Source: Pseudomonas beijingensis
GTDB taxonomy: Bacteria > Pseudomonadota > Gammaproteobacteria > Pseudomonadales > Pseudomonadaceae
DNA: 64,000 bases
Direction of reading: 5' to 3'
Assembly (NCBI RefSeq): GCF_030687295.1
Contig: NZ_CP117425.1
Location: 2,174,001-2,238,000 of the forward strand
In this document: positions 37,199 through 47,045 of the stretch, piece after piece
How positions within the stretch are numbered: the stretch's first letter is position 1
How the letters are laid out: each line of letters opens with the position of its first letter
Notes under the pieces: generated by a model
Told to the model about the DNA's origin: nothing
Databases searched by the model: none
The model's input: the letters and a program-made list of their open reading frames with translations, nothing else
Position numbers and translations under genes: made by a program

Positions 37199-37286
37199 GT
37201 GGGAGCGAGCTTGCTCGCGATAGCGGTGGATCATTCAGTCTTTGCAGCGACTGACACGACGCCTTCGCGAGCAAGCTCGCTCCCAC
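37199..37286. repeat. REPIN inside the ydc-patD locus
   Basis: An 88-bp inverted pair of GTGGGAGCGAGCTTGCTCGC lies between the end of ydcV and the start of patD. It may decouple patD from the transporter transcript. Confidence 0.88.
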
Positions 37287-37322
37287 AGGATTGCGGCTCC
37301 CGCAGTGAGCGATCACCGTTGA

Positions 37323-38143
37323 TTATTTCCCGCCGCTCCCCGCCACGCTTTCACCGCCCCGGGTCAGGTAATACGCGCCCAATATCGGCAACATCGTGAC
37401 CATCATCACCAGCATCGCCACCACGTTGGTCACCGGCACGTCGCGCGGGCGGCTGAGCTGGTTGAGCAGCCACAGCGGCAGCGTGCGTTCGTGGCCGGCG
37501 GTGAAGGTGGTGACGATGATCTCGTCGAACGACAGCGCAAACGCGAGCATCCCACCGGCCAGCAGTGCCGACCCCAGATTGGGCAGGATGATGTAGCGAA
37601 AGGTCTGCCAGCCGTCGGCGCCCCAGGTCCATCGAGGCTTCGATCAGGCTGTGGGAGGTACGGCGCAGGCGGGCGATGACGTTGTTGTAGACGATCACCA
37701 CGCAGAAGGTGGCGTGGCCTACGACGATGGTGAACATCCCCGGTTCGATGCCCAGGGTCTTGAAGGTCGCCAGCAGCGCAATGCCGGTGATGATCCCTGG
37801 CAAGGCAATCGGCAGGATCAACATCAGCGAAATGCCCTGTTTGCCGAAGAAGTCGCGCCGGTACAGCGCCGCCGAGGCCAGGGTGCCGAGCACCATGGCG
37901 ATCAGCGTGGCGATGGCCGCGATCTGCAACGACAGCTTGATCGCCTCCAGCACATCCGGGCGCGAGAAGGCGACGCTGAACCACTTCAGGGTCAGGCCCT
38001 TGGGCGGGAAGCTGAACGCGGCGTCCTCGGTGTTGAAAGCATAGAGGAAGATGATCAGGATCGGAAAATGCAGGAACACCAATCCGCCCCCACGCCGCGA
38101 TGCGCAGGCCCCACGAGGCCCGGTCTTGAGAGTCAGAGTGCAT
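37323..38143 (-). pseudogene. ydcV: ABC transporter permease YdcV, frame broken twice
   Basis: The gene runs from ATG 38143, overlapping ydcU, to the stop at 37323 and encodes the second permease of a polyamine/GABA-type importer. The normal protein would have 272 residues, but two single-base insertions break it. The first is an extra G in the G5 run (C5 at 38087-38091 on the plus strand), between AAWG and [10 protein letters not shown]. The second is an extra G in the G4 run (C4 at 37621-37624), between EASMDLG and [10 protein letters not shown]. Removing one base at each gives a continuous protein with the EAA permease loop. No other decay is seen, so sequencing error is a serious alternative. 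Confidence 0.85.
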
Positions 38144-39080
38144 CGAAGGCCCCCAGTCGCTTGACGATGGATAGATAGATCGCGATCAGCACGATGGGCA
38201 CCAGCGTGAACGCCGCGGCCATGGGCATGTTGCCGATGGCGCCTTGCTGGGCGTAGACCATGCTGCCAACGAAGTAGCCCGGCGGGCCCACCAGTTGCGG
38301 CACGATGAAGTCTCCCAGGGTCAGCGAGAAGGTAAAGATCGAGCCGGCGGCGATGCCCGGGATCGATAGCGGCAGGATCACCTGCATGAACGTCTGGCGT
38401 GGCCTGGCGCCCAGGTCCGCAGAGGCTTGCAGCAGCGACGGCGGCAGACGCTCCAGGGAGGCCTGGATCGGCAGGATCATGAACGGCAGCCAGATGTAGA
38501 CAAACACCAGGAAGCGTCCCAGGTGCGAAGTGGACAAGGTGCTGCCACCCACCCCCGGGATCCCTAGCACGAATTGCAACACCGGCCCCAGGCCCAGGTG
38601 CTGGACGAACCACTGAGCCACGCCGCCCTTGGCCAGCAGCAGCGTCCAGGCATAGGCCTTGACGATATAGCTGGCCCACATCGGCAGCATCACTGCGATG
38701 TAGAAGAACGCCTTGGTCTTGCCACGGGTGTAGCGCGCCATGTAATAGGCGATCGGGAACGCGACGATGGCGCTGGCGATGGACACCGCAATGGCCATGC
38801 TCAGGGTGCGCAAAATGATGTCGAAGTTCGAGGGCTGGAACAGCGCGGTGAAGTTCGCCAGGGTCAGGTCCGGCGTGACCGCCATGGTGAAGTCGTCGAA
38901 GGTGTAGAAACCTTGCCACAGCAGGGTCAGCAGCGAGCCGAGGTAGATCGCGCCGAACCAGAGCAGCGGCGGCACCAGCAACAGCGACAGGTACAGGTTG
39001 GGCCGTCGGTACAGCAGGTTGGCAAACCGCCGCAGCGGCGAACCGGGCGCAGGCGCTTGGGTGATGGCCAGGGTGTTCAT
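38133..39080 (-). CDS. ydcU: ABC transporter permease YdcU
   Basis: A 315-residue inner-membrane permease, first of the YdcU/YdcV pair. The start is ATG 39080 ([13 protein letters not shown]), 1 bp after the ydcT stop. Six helices are visible, for example [19 protein letters not shown] and [27 protein letters not shown]. The ATP-binding-protein contact loop is [27 protein letters not shown]. With YdcS and YdcT it would import putrescine-related or other small amines. Intact here, unlike ydcV. Confidence 0.92.
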   Translation of the reverse strand: MNTLAITQAPAPGSPLRRFANLLYRRPNLYLSLLLVPPLLWFGAIYLGSLLTLLWQGFYTFDDFTMAVTPDLTLANFTALFQPSNFDIILRTLSMAIAVSIASAIVAFPIAYYMARYTRGKTKAFFYIAVMLPMWASYIVKAYAWTLLLAKGGVAQWFVQHLGLGPVLQFVLGIPGVGGSTLSTSHLGRFLVFVYIWLPFMILPIQASLERLPPSLLQASADLGARPRQTFMQVILPLSIPGIAAGSIFTFSLTLGDFIVPQLVGPPGYFVGSMVYAQQGAIGNMPMAAAFTLVPIVLIAIYLSIVKRLGAFDAL

Positions 39081-39081
39081 C

Positions 39082-40119
39082 TCACACCTCGCCACTGGCG
39101 GTGTCGTGCAGCGTGACCATCGCCTCACGGGCCCAGCGGACGCTGAGGTGCTGGCCGGTCTGGTGCTGGGCTGTGTTGTCGAGCCATTGGGTGTTGGCCT
39201 GGCTGAGGTTCAGGGTCTGGCCGTTGGCAAGTTTCAACTCGTAGCGTGTGGCGCTGCCCTGGTACTGGATGTCGTGCAGCAGGCCGTGGACTTCGATTTC
39301 ATGGCTGGCCAACGGGCCTTCGGCGAAACGCACGTGTTCCGGGCGAATCGAAAACGGCTGTGGATAACCGCTCAGTTCCCGGGCCAGCTCGCCACGAATC
39401 ACGTTGGAGGTGCCGACGAATTCGGCGACGAAGGTGGTCGCCGGTTTCATGTACAGGTTGCGTGGGGTATCGACTTGTTCGATGCGCCCCTTGTTGAACA
39501 CCGCCACGCGGTCGGACATCGACAGCGCTTCGGTCTGGTCGTGGGTGACGAAAATGAAGGTGATGCCCAGTTGGCGTTGCAGCTTCTTCAACTCGCCCTG
39601 CATTTGTTCGCGCAGCTTCAGGTCCAAGGCGCCCAAGGGTTCATCGAGCAACAACACCCGCGGACGATTGACCAACGCACGGGCCAGGGCCACGCGTTGG
39701 CGCTGGCCGCCGGAGAGCTGCACCGGCTTGCGTTCGCCATAGCCGTCCAGGGCGACCATCTCCAGGGCTTCGTTGGCGCGCTGGATGCGCTCGGCCTTGG
39801 CGACGCCTTTGACTTTCAAGCCGTAGGCCACGTTGTCGCGCACGTTCATGTGGGGGAAGAGGGCGTAATCCTGGAAAACCGTATTGACGTCCCGCTGGTA
39901 CGGAGCGAGTCCGGTGGCTTCTTCGCCGTGGATACGGATCGAGCCGGCACTGGGTTGCTCGAACCCGGCGATCAGCCGCAGGCAGGTGGTCTTGCCCGAG
40001 CCGGACGGGCCCAGCATGGAAAAGAACTCGCCGTCCTGGATATCAATGGAGACCCGGTCAACGGCCTTCACATCGCCGAACTGACGGGATACCTGGGTGA
40101 ACTGGACTGCAAGCGTCAT
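39082..40119 (-). CDS. ydcT: ABC transporter ATP-binding protein YdcT
   Basis: A 345-residue ATPase of the polyamine/sulfate-type ABC import family, starting at ATG 40119 (MTLAVQFTQVSRQFGDV). Walker A GPSGSGKTTCLRLIAG, signature LSGGQRQRVALARALV, Walker B LLLDEPLGALD and the switch histidine in VTHDQTEAL are all present. The C-terminal TOBE domain (about 260-345) is typical of this class. It energises YdcU/YdcV. Confidence 0.93.
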   Translation of the reverse strand: MTLAVQFTQVSRQFGDVKAVDRVSIDIQDGEFFSMLGPSGSGKTTCLRLIAGFEQPSAGSIRIHGEEATGLAPYQRDVNTVFQDYALFPHMNVRDNVAYGLKVKGVAKAERIQRANEALEMVALDGYGERKPVQLSGGQRQRVALARALVNRPRVLLLDEPLGALDLKLREQMQGELKKLQRQLGITFIFVTHDQTEALSMSDRVAVFNKGRIEQVDTPRNLYMKPATTFVAEFVGTSNVIRGELARELSGYPQPFSIRPEHVRFAEGPLASHEIEVHGLLHDIQYQGSATRYELKLANGQTLNLSQANTQWLDNTAQHQTGQHLSVRWAREAMVTLHDTASGEV

Positions 40120-40185
40120 GGTGCGGGGCTCCAAAAAAAGCGCGACTGCTGTTGGATCGTTGCTGGGTTGCCGTGTACCAAAGCT

Positions 40186-40300
40186 GTGGGAGCAGTGCTG
40201 GTGGGAGCAAAGCTGTGGGAGCAAAGCTTGCTCGCGATACAGGCGCCTCGGTTCACCGGCAGACCGCATCATCTTCATCGCGGGCAAGCCTTGCTCCCAC
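40186..40300. repeat. REPIN with triple left half
   Basis: GTGGGAGC occurs three times in a row at 40186, 40201 and 40214 before the GCTTGCTCGCGAT body, and one inverted half closes at 40300. It lies between ydcS and ydcT, splitting the transporter genes. Confidence 0.8.
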
Positions 40301-40327
40301 ACAGTGAACTACACCGACTGATTGGAC

Positions 40328-41479
40328 TTACCGCCCGCCCATGATCGCAATGTAATCCTGGGTCCAGCGGCTGTACGGCACGAACTTGCCGCCCTCGGCC
40401 TGTGGGGTTTTCCAGAAGGCGATCTTGTCGAACTGATCGAAACCGTTGGTCTTGCAGCCTTCGGCGCCCAGCAGCTCGCTGCCTTTGCACGCTGCCGGCA
40501 CCGCAGGCAGGGAGCCGAACCAGGCGGCCACGTCACCCTGGACTTTGGGTTGCAGCGACCAGTCCATCCATTTGTACGCACAGTTGGGATGCTTGGCCTC
40601 GGCGTGCAGCATCGTGGTGTCGGCCCAACCGGTGGCGCCTTCTTTCGGAATGGTCGAGGCGATCGGTTGTTTCCCGTTCATCAAGCCGTTGACCTGATAC
40701 GGCCAGGCGCCGGACGCCACCACGCCTTCGTTCTTGAAGTCGCTCATCTGCACAGTGGTGTCGTGCCAGTAGCGGTGGATCAACGGCTGCTGGGCCCGCA
40801 GCAATTCCAGCACGGCCTTGTACTGGGCTTCGTCGAGTTGGTACGGGTCCTTGATGCCCAGCTCAGGCTTGGCGGTCTTGAGGTACAACGCCGCGTCGGC
40901 GATGTAGATCGGGCCATCGTAGGCTTGCACGCGCCCCTTGTTCGGCTTGCCGTCGGGCAGGTCCTGGGCGTTGAACAGCACGCTCCAACTGGTAGGCGCC
41001 TGCTTGAACACCTCGGTGTTGTACATCAGGACGTTCGGGCCCCATTGATACGGGGTGCCGTAGGTTTGCTGGTTGACCACGTACCATGGCGCATCCTTGA
41101 GACGCGGGTCGAGGTTCTTCCAGTTGGCGATCAGCGCGGTGTTGATCGGCTGTACACGCTTGCCGGCAATCAGCCGCAACGAGGCGTCGCCGGAGGCGGT
41201 GACCAGGTCGTAGCCCCCCTTGGTCATCAGGCTGACCATTTCGTCGGACGTGGCGGCGGTTTTCACATTGACCTTGCAGCCGGTTTCCTTTTCGAAACCC
41301 GTGACCCAGTCGTAGGCCTTGTCGCTTTCGCCGCGTTCGATATAACCCGGCCAGGCGACGATATCCAGTTGGCCCTCGCCAGCGCCGACGGCCTTGAGCG
41401 GTTCGGCGGCCTGGAGGCTGGCGCTGGTCAAAAGCGCCGTGGTGAGTGCACTGAGCAATACGGTCTTGTGCGCGTACAT
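40328..41479 (-). CDS. ydcS: ABC transporter substrate-binding protein YdcS
   Basis: A 383-residue periplasmic binding protein with a signal peptide (MYAHKTVLLSALTTALLTSASLQA, cut near 24). The start LDIVAWPGYIERGE, the AATSDEMVSLMTKGGYDLVTASG region and the YGTPYQWGPNVLMYNT segment match the YdcS/PotD-type spermidine-putrescine binding class. The final segment FWKTPQAEGGKFVPYSRWTQDY is typical of YdcS. It is the first gene of the ydcSTUV block on this strand; the second aldehyde dehydrogenase gene lies 90 bp upstream. Confidence 0.92.
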   Translation of the reverse strand: MYAHKTVLLSALTTALLTSASLQAAEPLKAVGAGEGQLDIVAWPGYIERGESDKAYDWVTGFEKETGCKVNVKTAATSDEMVSLMTKGGYDLVTASGDASLRLIAGKRVQPINTALIANWKNLDPRLKDAPWYVVNQQTYGTPYQWGPNVLMYNTEVFKQAPTSWSVLFNAQDLPDGKPNKGRVQAYDGPIYIADAALYLKTAKPELGIKDPYQLDEAQYKAVLELLRAQQPLIHRYWHDTTVQMSDFKNEGVVASGAWPYQVNGLMNGKQPIASTIPKEGATGWADTTMLHAEAKHPNCAYKWMDWSLQPKVQGDVAAWFGSLPAVPAACKGSELLGAEGCKTNGFDQFDKIAFWKTPQAEGGKFVPYSRWTQDYIAIMGGR

Positions 41480-41569
41480 GGAAATCCCTCTTGCTTTAAT
41501 TATGGTCGGGGCAGTGTTCGAACCGGGTGAAGCGCCATGGCTGGCCTGTTATTAGAGTAGTGCTGTTAG

Positions 41570-43027
41570 CTACAGATGCTGGCCGTGGCGGGCCATGATG
41601 TGGCGCACCACGCTGTAGTCCTGGAGCGAATCGCTGGACAGGTCTTTCCCATAACCCGAACGTTTCAGGCCGCCGTGGGGCATTTCGCTGACCAGCATGA
41701 AATGGCTGTTGATCCAGGTGCAGCCGTATTGCAGCCGCGCTGCCACCTGCATGGCCTTGTCCAGGTTCTGGGTCCACACCGAGGAGGCCAGGCCGTATTC
41801 GGAATCGTTGGCCCAGTCCACCGCCTGGCTGAGTTCGTCGAAACGGGTCACGGTGACGACCGGGCCGAACACCTCGCGCTGGACGATTTCGTCGCTTTGC
41901 TTGCAGCCGGCCAGCAGCGTGGGTTGGTAGTAGAAACCGGCGCCGGAATGCACCGCCGCGCCGGTGATGCGTTCGATATGCGGCTGGCCGAGGGCGCGCT
42001 CGACAAAACTGGCCACGCGGTCGCGCTGGCGGGTGCTGATCAGCGGGCCGATCTCATTGTCGGCATCGCGCTTGCCGGCAAAGCGCAGGCTGCTGACCGC
42101 CGCGCCGAGCTCGGCCACCAGACGGTCGTGAATCCCCTCCTGGGCGTAGATCCGGCACGCTGCGGTGCAATCCTGCCCGGCGTTGTAGTAACCGTAGGTG
42201 CGCACGCCTTCGACCACGGCCTGGATGTCGGCGTCGTTGCAGACGATCACCGGCGCCTTGCCACCCAGCTCCAGGTGCGTGCGCTTGAGGGTTTTCGCCG
42301 CCGCCTGGAGGATCTTCTGCCCGGTGACGATATCGCCGGTCAGCGAGACCATGCGCACTTTCGGGTGGCTGACCAGGTGGCTGCCCACTCCTTCGCCGCC
42401 CCCGCAAAGGATGTTGATCACGCCCCGTGGCAGCAACTGGGCCAGGATCGGCGCCAGGGCCAGGATCGACAGCGGCGTGTGTTCCGAGGGCTTGAACACC
42501 AGCGTATTGCCGGCGGCCAGGGCGGGGGCGATTTTCCAGGCGGCCATCATGATCGGGTAGTTCCACGGCGCGATGGACGCCACCACGCCGATCGGGTCGC
42601 GGCGCACCATACTGGTGTAGCCGGGCAGGTATTCGCCACTGAGCTGGCCGGTCTGGCAGCGCACCGCGCCGGCGAAGAAACGAAAGACATCCACCGTGGC
42701 GCTCAGGTCATCCTGGCGCGCCAGGTGCAGCGGCTTGCCGCAGTTCAGGGATTCGAGGCGGGCCAGTTCATCGGCGTTTTTTTCGATGGCGTTGGCGATG
42801 TCCAGCAACAGGTTCGAGCGCTGCTGCGGCGTGGTGTGCGACCAACTGTCAAAGGCGCGATGGGCGGCGAGGATCGCGGCTTCCACCTGTTCGGTGCTGG
42901 CCTCGGCGATGTGAGCCACCACTTCACCGGTGGCCGGATTGAGGATCGGCTCGACAAGGCCTTCACCGGGGATGAGTTCCCCGTCGATCAGCAACGCGGT
43001 GCATAACGGGGTTTGCGTGCCAGCCAT
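41570..43027 (-). CDS. Second PatD-like aldehyde dehydrogenase
   Basis: A 485-residue aldehyde dehydrogenase, closely similar along its length to PatD at 35740 (for example both have [25 protein letters not shown]). Catalytic elements are [28 protein letters not shown] (glutamate) and [12 protein letters not shown] (cysteine). It lies immediately upstream of ydcS on the same strand, so it is probably part of the same amine catabolic unit, acting on a related amino-aldehyde. It is a paralogue rather than an allele, since many residues differ. Substrate preference is not evident. Confidence 0.88.
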   Translation of the reverse strand: MAGTQTPLCTALLIDGELIPGEGLVEPILNPATGEVVAHIAEASTEQVEAAILAAHRAFDSWSHTTPQQRSNLLLDIANAIEKNADELARLESLNCGKPLHLARQDDLSATVDVFRFFAGAVRCQTGQLSGEYLPGYTSMVRRDPIGVVASIAPWNYPIMMAAWKIAPALAAGNTLVFKPSEHTPLSILALAPILAQLLPRGVINILCGGGEGVGSHLVSHPKVRMVSLTGDIVTGQKILQAAAKTLKRTHLELGGKAPVIVCNDADIQAVVEGVRTYGYYNAGQDCTAACRIYAQEGIHDRLVAELGAAVSSLRFAGKRDADNEIGPLISTRQRDRVASFVERALGQPHIERITGAAVHSGAGFYYQPTLLAGCKQSDEIVQREVFGPVVTVTRFDELSQAVDWANDSEYGLASSVWTQNLDKAMQVAARLQYGCTWINSHFMLVSEMPHGGLKRSGYGKDLSSDSLQDYSVVRHIMARHGQHL

Positions 43028-43076
43028 GTCCGATTTCTCTTTTTATAGATGCCTGTTGAACCACAGAACAGAACCT

Positions 43077-43165
43077 GTGGGAGCCGAGCTTGCTCGCGAT
43101 AGCGGTCTGTCAGTTGAATCAATGTTGTCTGACCCGCCGCTATCGCGAGCAAGCTCGGCTCCCAC
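43077..43165. repeat. REPIN
   Basis: An 89-bp inverted pair of GTGGGAGCCGAGCTTGCTCG in the 214-bp gap between the aldehyde dehydrogenase and the LysR gene. Nothing else is seen in this gap. Confidence 0.87.
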
Positions 43166-43241
43166 AGGAGAGGGGGGGCGTAGTCAGATTAGTGCTCAGC
43201 CTCTAGGCCGACAAATTCGAAATACTCAAGGCTGCGTTCGA

Positions 43242-44156
43242 TTAAATAGATGGCTTGCGCCCGCCATGGGGCTGTTCCCGGGCGACGGCCAGGAACGGGT
43301 CGACCGACGCCGGCCGCGCCGTGCCCCGGCGCCAGGCCAGGCCGACGTCGAGGGTCTGGTTGAGGTCGGCAATCGGTCGGGCTTCGATGATGTCGCCTTC
43401 CAGCGACCAGGGGCGGTACGTCATGTCCGGCTGGATCGACACGCCCAATCCCGCCGCCACCAGGCTGCGCACCGCTTCGGTCGAGGCAGTGCGCAGGGTG
43501 ACCTTCGGTTGCAGGCCTGCGCTGCGCCATAGGCGCTGGGCGTTGCGGTCCATTTCATCGACGTTCAGCTGGATCAGCGGCTCGCGGGCCACATCGGCCA
43601 GGTGGATGCTGTCGTGCTCCAGCAAGGGATGCTGTGCCGGCAACCACAACCGGTGTGGCGAGTGCGTCAGGACTTCGGTCTGCAAGGCGTGGCGGTCTTC
43701 CAGGTTGGACAGGATCAGCACCCCGACATCGATTTCGCCGCTGACCAGCAAATGCTCGATGTACGGCCGCTCGTCCTCCATCACGCGGATCTCCACGTTG
43801 GGATAGGCGCGCTGGAAACGGGTCAGCAGGTCTGCCAGGTAATAGCCGGCCACCAGGCTGGTGACGCCGATGGTGACTTGGCCGGCGACCTGGTCGGTAC
43901 TTTGTTGCAGGCTGCGCTTGGCATTGTCGACGGTGGCCAGGATCAGGTGGGCCTGGCGCAGGAACTGATGCCCCTGATGGGTCAGGGTCATGCCCTTGGC
44001 GTGGCGGTTGAACAGGCTGACGCCGATGTCCTGTTCCAGTTGCTGGATGGCCAGGGTCAGCGTGGATTGGGAAATGAACGCCGTTTGCGCGGCGGCGGAG
44101 ATGGAGCCGGTTTCGGCCACGGCGATGAAATGACGGATCTGACGCAGGGTCATCAT
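43242..44156 (-). CDS. LysR family transcriptional regulator
   Basis: A regulator of about 304 residues starting at the tandem ATG 44156/44153 (MMTLRQIRHFIAVAETGSISAAA). The winged helix-turn-helix covers about 5-62 (GSISAAAQTAFISQSTLTLAIQQLEQDIG), followed by the effector-binding domain from about 90 (VTIGVTSLVAGYYLADLL). It lies on the same strand directly upstream of the aldehyde dehydrogenase and ydcSTUV genes, so it is a plausible regulator of amine use. The inducer and target are inferred from position only. Confidence 0.85.
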   Translation of the reverse strand: MMTLRQIRHFIAVAETGSISAAAQTAFISQSTLTLAIQQLEQDIGVSLFNRHAKGMTLTHQGHQFLRQAHLILATVDNAKRSLQQSTDQVAGQVTIGVTSLVAGYYLADLLTRFQRAYPNVEIRVMEDERPYIEHLLVSGEIDVGVLILSNLEDRHALQTEVLTHSPHRLWLPAQHPLLEHDSIHLADVAREPLIQLNVDEMDRNAQRLWRSAGLQPKVTLRTASTEAVRSLVAAGLGVSIQPDMTYRPWSLEGDIIEARPIADLNQTLDVGLAWRRGTARPASVDPFLAVAREQPHGGRKPSI

Positions 44157-44337
44157 GGGGCATACCGGTGGGCTGTTTTTATCGATGTGTTGGAGTGTAT
44201 ATCGTTTTTTTAGAAGGGCAGGTGAGTGCTTCTTTGAATGGGACAGGCAACATCTGGAAGCAATCTCGCCAACGGCGTCGGGCACTTTCGATCTAGGCTG
44301 GGGGCCTTACGTTGACCCGACAATGTGGAGGCAACAA

Positions 44338-45048
44338 ATGAACACCCGTGGATTGCTCGATCAGCTTCTCAAGTCCGGCCAGGAAATGTTGCAGAACAAG
44401 GCTGGCGGTTCACAGGGCAAGTCGTCCGGCGGCCTGGGTGGGTTGCTCGGCGTCTCCGGCAACCTGGGCGGGATGCTTTCCGGCGCGGGTGGTGGGGCAC
44501 TGGCCGCCGGGGCCATGGGCCTGTTGCTGGGCAACAAGAAAGCCCGCAACTTCGGCGGCAAGGCCCTGGCCTATGGTGGCCTGGCTGCCTTGGGCGTGAT
44601 CGCTTACAAAGCCTATGGAAACTGGCAGGCCCAGCAGGGCAATGCGCCGAAAACCGAACCGCAGACCCTCGATCGCGTGCCCCCGGCGCAGGTCGAACAG
44701 CATAGCCAGGCGATCCTCAAGGCGCTGGTGGCGGCGGCCAAGGCCGACGGCCACGTGGACGAGCGCGAACGACAGTTGATCGAAGGTGAGTTCACCAAGC
44801 TCGACAACGACCAGGAGCTGCAACACTGGCTGCACGCCGAACTGAACAAACCCCTGGACCCCACCGACGTCGCCCGCGCCGCCAGCACCCCGGAAATCGC
44901 CGCGGAAATGTACATCGCCAGCGTGATGCTGGTGGACGAGGAAAACTTCATGGAGAAGTCCTACCTCGACGAACTGGCGCGCCAACTCAAGCTGGAGCCA
45001 GGGTTGAAGGTGGAACTGGAAAAACAGGTGCGTCAGGCGACTGTATAG
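44338..45048 (+). CDS. TerB-like/DUF533 (YebE) membrane-associated protein
   Basis: A 236-residue protein starting at ATG 44338 with GGAGG at 44327-44331. Residues 1-50 are glycine- and serine-rich; a hydrophobic helix covers about 50-95 (GGGALAAGAMGLLLGNKKA, ALAYGGLAALGVIAYKAYG). The C-terminal half is a soluble all-helical TerB-like domain with KADGHVDERERQLIEGEF and DEENFMEKSYLDELARQL. The family is DUF533, represented by E. coli YebE, whose role is not settled. It stands alone, followed by two REPINs. Confidence 0.85.
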   Translation: MNTRGLLDQLLKSGQEMLQNKAGGSQGKSSGGLGGLLGVSGNLGGMLSGAGGGALAAGAMGLLLGNKKARNFGGKALAYGGLAALGVIAYKAYGNWQAQQGNAPKTEPQTLDRVPPAQVEQHSQAILKALVAAAKADGHVDERERQLIEGEFTKLDNDQELQHWLHAELNKPLDPTDVARAASTPEIAAEMYIASVMLVDEENFMEKSYLDELARQLKLEPGLKVELEKQVRQATV

Positions 45049-45069
45049 AAGTCCCCATCGCTATCCCCT

Positions 45070-45291
45070 GTGGGAGCGGGCTTGCTCGCGAAGGCGGTGT
45101 GTCAGTCAATGGAAATGTCGACTGATGCACCGCTTTCGCGAGCAAGCCCGCTCCCACAGTGGTTTTGTGGTGTTTGATCATTCTGTATCCAACGCATTTC
45201 CTTGTGGGAGCGAGCTTGCTCGCGATGGGGCCGGTCAGGCACAGCATGTTTGACTGATACACCGCAATCGCGAGCAAGCTCGCTCTCCCAC
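45070..45291. repeat. Two REPINs
   Basis: Inverted pairs lie at 45070-45157 (GCGGGCTTGCTCGCGAAGG type) and 45204-45291 (GCGAGCTTGCTCGCGATGG type). They fill much of the 370-bp gap before wspA; the rest holds the wspA leader with a TATACT at 45381-45386 as a possible -10 box. Confidence 0.87.
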
Positions 45292-45418
45292 AGGGACGCA
45301 TTCCATTCTTCAGTAGTGGCGGGCCTTGGATTGGTCAAAATCCTCCCTCGCCGCCATACAGGCGCCACGCCACCCTCGGCTATACTTCCCAGCATTTTCA
45401 AGTGCCCGAGGTTTTACT

Positions 45419-47045
45419 GTGAAGAATTGGACATTGCGCCAACGCATCCTGGCGAGTTTTGCGGTGATCATCGCCATTATGCTGCTGATGGTGATTGTCT
45501 CGTATTCACGGTTGTTGAAGATCCAGGACAGTGGAGAAAAGGTCCGGACCGATGCGGTGCCAGGGGTGTATTTCAGTTCGATGATCCGCGGTGGCTGGGT
45601 CGACAGCTATGTCCTGACCCAGCAAATCGTCGGTCTCTCTGGAAACCGGGAAATCACCGCCGAGGACAAGGCCCGCTACCAAGGCTTCGAGCAGCACCTG
45701 CGCGAAGAAATACAGAGCTATCAGAAACTGATCCAGGACCCGGCCGGCCGACCAGGTCTCTTTCGACGAGTTCGAGGTCAACCACCAGGACTTCAACAAA
45801 GCCCTGGCGAAGGTCCTGGACCTGTATCAACGCAAGGATTACGAAGGGGCGCGACTGGCACTGAACACAGAGCTGACGACGGCTTGGCTCGAAGGCCGTG
45901 GGCACTTGAACCAGATCATCGAGCGCAATCGCGAGCTGGCGGAAAACGCCACCCTGACCATTGGCGATGCGGTGACCGCGGCCAAGGTCGCCATGGGCCT
46001 GTCGTTCCTGATCGCGCTGATCGTCGCCGTGCTCTGTGGCCTGTTGTTGATGCGGGCGATCATGGGGCCGATGAACCGTATCGTTGAGATTCTCGAGATC
46101 ATGCGCAGCGGTGACCTGAGCGGGCGCCTGAACCTGGCGCGCAAGGACGAATTCGGTGCCGTGGAAACCGGCTTCAACGACATGATGGCCGAACTGACCT
46201 CGCTGGTGTCCCAGGCCCAGCGCTCATCCGTGCAGGTCACCACCTCGGTCACCGAGATCGCCGCCACCTCGCGCCAGCAACAGGCCACGGCCACCGAAAC
46301 CGCCGCCACCACCACCGAGATTGGTGCGACGTCCCGGGAAATCGCCGCCACCTCCCGGGACCTGGTGCGCACCATGACCGAAGTCTCCACCGCCGCCGAC
46401 CAGGCCTCGGTGGCCGCCGGCTCTGGCCAGCAAGGCTTGGCGCGCATGGAGGAAACCATGCACTCGGTGATGGGCGCCGCCGACCTGGTGAACGCCAAGC
46501 TGGCGATCCTCAACGAGAAGGCCGGCAACATCAACCAGGTGGTGGTGACCATCGTCAAAGTGGCCGACCAGACCAACCTGTTGTCCCTCAACGCGGCCAT
46601 CGAGGCCGAGAAGGCCGGTGAGTACGGGCGCGGTTTCGCCGTGGTGGCCACGGAAGTGCGGCGCCTGGCCGACCAGACCGCCGTGGCGACCTATGACATC
46701 GAGCAGATGGTGCGCGAGATCCAGTCCGCGGTGTCGGCCGGTGTGATGGGCATGGACAAGTTCTCCGAAGAAGTGCGCCGGGGCATGGCCGAAGTGCAGC
46801 AGGTCGGCGAGCAACTGTCGCAGATCATCCATCAGGTCCAGGCCCTGGCGCCGCGGGTGTTGATGGTCAACGAAGGCATGCAGGCCCAGGCCACCGGCGC
46901 GGAGCAGATCAACCACGCCTTGGTGCAATTGGGCGATGCCAGCAGCCAGACCGTGGAGTCCCTGCGCCAGGCCAGTTCCGCCATCGACGAACTGAGCCAG
47001 GTCGCCGTGGGGCTGCGCAGCGGCGTCTCGCGTTTCAAAGTCTGA
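45419..47045 (+). pseudogene. wspA: Wsp receptor WspA (methyl-accepting chemotaxis protein), frame broken by a 4-bp duplication
   Basis: The gene begins at GTG 45419 (VKNWTLRQRILASFAVIIAIML) and ends at TGA 47043-47045. The receptor has a membrane helix near 10-30, a periplasmic four-helix sensor, a second helix (LSFLIALIVAVLCGLLLM), a HAMP domain and the signalling hairpin with NLLSLNAAIEAEKAGEYGRGFAVVA. WspA detects surface contact and activates the WspE kinase. At 45742-45749 the sequence reads GGCCGGCC; reading frame is lost after QDPA and is regained only if one GGCC is removed, giving QDPADQVSFDEFE and a 540-residue protein. As it stands only 108 native residues, then 115 out-of-frame residues, would be made from the normal start. 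Confidence 0.9.
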
